In this document: positions 62,541 to 64,000 of the stretch, piece after piece
Position numbering within the stretch: position 1 is the stretch's first letter
How the letters are laid out: each line of letters begins with the position of its first letter
NCBI RefSeq assembly: GCF_029853695.1
Contig: NZ_CP122537.1
Coordinates: forward strand, 1,116,001-1,180,000
Length of the DNA stretch: 64,000 nt
Direction: 5' to 3'
DNA from: Jannaschia sp. GRR-S6-38
Lineage (GTDB): Bacteria > Pseudomonadota > Alphaproteobacteria > Rhodobacterales > Rhodobacteraceae
Notes under the pieces: model-generated
Databases searched by the model: none
Told to the model about the DNA's origin: nothing
The model's input: the letters and a program-made list of their open reading frames with translations, nothing else
Made by a program: the position numbers and the translations under genes

Positions 62541-63341
62541 ATGATGCACCTGACCGAAGGCCCGCTCGCCGCGCTGCGCGACCGCCCGCTCGCGGCCGAG
62601 GTGGCGCGCGCCGCCACGCTGCGGCCCGGCTACCGCGATCACCCCGTCGCGCTGGACGATCCGCGCGGGGCCGCGCCGATGGTCGAGCTGCGTGACCACG
62701 GGATCGCGGGCGCCAACGCCTATCACGCCGGAAGCGCGCCCTATCACGCGCGCATCGCCGGATCGGTGCCGGACCTTCTGCTGCGCGCGCCGCTGGCCGC
62801 GCGGCTCGCCGGGGTGAACGCGCGGCTGGCGCCCTACGGGCTGGAGTTGTGGGTGTTCGACGCGTGGCGGCCGATCGCGGTTCAGAATCATTTCCACGAC
62901 CACTGGATGCCCGACCGGCTGCGCGCGCTGCATCCCGACTGGGACGCGGCGCGCGTGGCCGCCGAGACGGAACGCTACTGGGCGCGCGGCGCAGCGGGGC
63001 CGATCGTCCCCGCCTCGCCGCCGCCGCACGCGACGGGCGCGGCGGTGGACCTGACGATCCGGGCGCGCGGCGGGGCGGAGCTCTTCATGGGCACGATCTT
63101 CGACGACGTGTCGGAGGCGTCGAACACCGACCATTTCGAGCCGGAGCCCGCGGGGCTGGCCGTCTCGGCCCGCGAGGCGCGGGCCAATCGAAGGCTGCTC
63201 TACTGGCTGATGGCCGAGGCCGGCTTCGCCAACAACCCGACCGAGTGGTGGCATTTCTCGCGCGGGGACCAGATGTGGGCGCGGCTGACGGGTGCGGCGG
63301 CGGCATTCTATTCCGTGCCGCCCGACGCGCCGGCCGGCTGA
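62541..63341 (+). CDS. M15D (VanX-like) D-alanyl-D-alanine dipeptidase family protein
   Basis: A 266-residue zinc peptidase. ELWVFDAWRPIAVQNHFHD, SPPPHATGAAVDLTI (His and Asp zinc ligands) and NPTEWWHFSRGDQMW (catalytic Glu and third zinc His) are the VanX/DdpX motifs. No signal peptide is seen, so it is probably cytosolic and recycles D-Ala-D-Ala. No vanHA-type ligase is adjacent, so glycopeptide resistance is unlikely. Two start ATGs, 62541 and 62544, are equally possible. Confidence 0.85.
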   Translation: MMHLTEGPLAALRDRPLAAEVARAATLRPGYRDHPVALDDPRGAAPMVELRDHGIAGANAYHAGSAPYHARIAGSVPDLLLRAPLAARLAGVNARLAPYGLELWVFDAWRPIAVQNHFHDHWMPDRLRALHPDWDAARVAAETERYWARGAAGPIVPASPPPHATGAAVDLTIRARGGAELFMGTIFDDVSEASNTDHFEPEPAGLAVSAREARANRRLLYWLMAEAGFANNPTEWWHFSRGDQMWARLTGAAAAFYSVPPDAPAG

Positions 63342-63350
63342 AGCCGCGGA

Positions 63351-63716
63351 TCAGGTCGCGCCGAGATAGCCCGCGGGAGCCTCCGTCGCCCGCTCGTAAT
63401 CGACGGGGGCGGTGTCGCGCACCGGGGTGGAGCGCTTGAACTCGTAGCGGACGGCGCGACGCCCCGGCTCGCCCGCGACGATGAGCGCGGTGCGCAGGCA
63501 GCTCGGGCCCTCGTGGATCTCGACCAGGCCGCGCAGCTTGGGCGCGACGTCGGGCGCGACCTCGAACCCCGCGTCGTCATAAGACAGGATCGGATACCAA
63601 TCGGCGCCGACCTGGACCCGCAGCTTGCCGCCGCTGCGGCGGCGGTCGCGGGCGCGGGCGGCGATCAGGCCTTCGCGGACATCGCGCGGCAGGGCGAACA
63701 GGTCGGAATCGATCAT
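63351..63716 (-). CDS. Conserved cytosolic protein, unknown
   Basis: A 121-residue basic protein: MIDSDLFALPRDVREGLIAA, then strand-rich KLRVQVGADWYPILSYDDAGFEV and LRGLVEIHEGPSCLRTALIVAG, then RAVRYEFKRSTPVRD. It resembles a small PilZ-like barrel by pattern, but the PilZ RxxxR motif is not clear. Named family not recognised; similar proteins occur in Rhodobacteraceae. Upstream, TTGACT at 63803-63798 (minus strand) with CAGACT 16 bp on may be its promoter. Confidence 0.65.
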   Translation of the reverse strand: MIDSDLFALPRDVREGLIAARARDRRRSGGKLRVQVGADWYPILSYDDAGFEVAPDVAPKLRGLVEIHEGPSCLRTALIVAGEPGRRAVRYEFKRSTPVRDTAPVDYERATEAPAGYLGAT

Positions 63717-63826
63717 GGCAGCGTCCCCCCGTCAGGCGCCGGGGGAAGCGATTCCCCGCGGCACGTAACGTCTTCAGTCTGCGCGCCGAACGTAACGAGT
63801 CAATGAACGGTTCCAGATCCGCGCAA

Positions 63827-64000
63827 TCACGCCTTCGCACGCGGCCGCAGCACATGCGGCATCGCGGGGTCGTAGAGCGCCGAGTCCCGGAAGTCGGCCA
63901 CCTCGCCCAGCACCGGCCCGACGAGGATCAGCGCGGTCCGCGTGATCTTGGCCGCGCGGACCTTGGCGTGGATGTCCGAGAGCGTGCCGCGCAGGAAGGT
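63827..64000 (-). CDS. cobM: Precorrin-4 C11-methyltransferase, C-terminal end (partial)
   Basis: The final 57 residues of a gene running off the window. TFLRGTLSDIHAKVRAAKITRTALILVGPVLGE, then DSALYDPAMPHVLRPR, match the C-terminus of CobM/CbiF, the SAM-dependent C11 methyltransferase of cobalamin synthesis. The SAM-binding N-terminus lies beyond the window. It indicates that a cobalamin cluster continues to the right. Confidence 0.85.
   Translation of the reverse strand, partial: TFLRGTLSDIHAKVRAAKITRTALILVGPVLGEVADFRDSALYDPAMPHVLRPRAKA

Noticed and set aside
62541..63341. Glycopeptide-resistance function for the VanX-like gene
   Set aside because: No vanA/vanH-type ligase or dehydrogenase and no VanRS pair is present, and this Gram-negative context makes a D-Ala recycling role more likely.

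Overview
The window is a very GC-rich, gene-dense piece of core bacterial chromosome. Gene content and gene order point to an alphaproteobacterium of the family Rhodobacteraceae (Roseobacter type). The markers are fabI-fabB-fabA divergent from irr, an rsmB / heparinase-like / purH / lspA / DUF3035 / paired M16 peptidase run, rbfA-truB-rpsO-pnp in one neighbourhood, an SDHAF4-type DUF1674 protein and a DUF1244 protein. I see no rRNA, tRNA, CRISPR array, prophage or insertion sequence. About 77 protein-coding genes are supported; many overlap by 4 bp (ATGA or GTGA) and form short operons.

Layout. 1-4.7 kb: the 3' end of prfC, small conserved proteins, an ExoD-like membrane protein, OsmC and a RhlE-type RNA helicase. 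4.7-14.6 kb: catabolism. A minus-strand enolase-superfamily enzyme and zinc alcohol dehydrogenase face a pobA-pcaD-pcaB operon for 4-hydroxybenzoate/protocatechuate; then come an MFS pump, a PLP dehydratase, an alpha/beta hydrolase, a 2-haloacid dehalogenase and a Flp-pilin-like protein. 14.7-17.9 kb: unsaturated fatty acid synthesis (fabA, fabB, fabI) with the iron regulator irr. 17.9-24.4 kb: a beta-hydroxyacid dehydrogenase, a molybdenum cofactor operon (fdhD, mobA, mobB and an unusual moeA fusion), an AzlCD exporter and a frameshifted Lrp-type regulator beside ald. 24.5-31.8 kb: ald, mscL, a GST, ytoQ, pnp, a TetR/oxidoreductase pair with an operator array, and rpsO. 31.9-38 kb: an RTX protein, a fluoroacetate-dehalogenase-like hydrolase, truB, rbfA and dapB. 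38-54.4 kb: rsmB through the M16 pair, mutL, rmuC, rnr and an MltB-type transglycosylase. 54.5-64 kb: pheS, rplT/rpmI, a Tat-exported MsrB-like protein, pyk, small exported proteins, a D-amino-acid transaminase facing a VanX-like dipeptidase, and the 3' end of cobM.

Regulation. Several upstream regions carry a TTGACC-like -35 box, a 16-18 bp spacer and a TAG-type -10 hexamer. In at least six genes (mutL, rnr, the transglycosylase, an N-formylglutamate amidohydrolase, tetR and a 28-residue small ORF) a TAG-type hexamer lies only 6-7 nt before the start codon with no Shine-Dalgarno. irr has the same geometry with TATATT. This suggests leaderless mRNAs, and the pattern helped choose starts.

Most interesting points: a DUF-MoeA fusion; a fluoroacetate-dehalogenase-like enzyme with the whole active site at a constant 6-residue offset but Glu for the triad Asp; three GACCnnGGTC palindromes controlling a TetR/oxidoreductase pair inserted between rpsO and pnp; the single-base frameshift in the regulator beside ald; and a D-alanine-centred gene pair near 62 kb. 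I do not see a clearly undescribed multigene system; most of the window is ordinary core genome.
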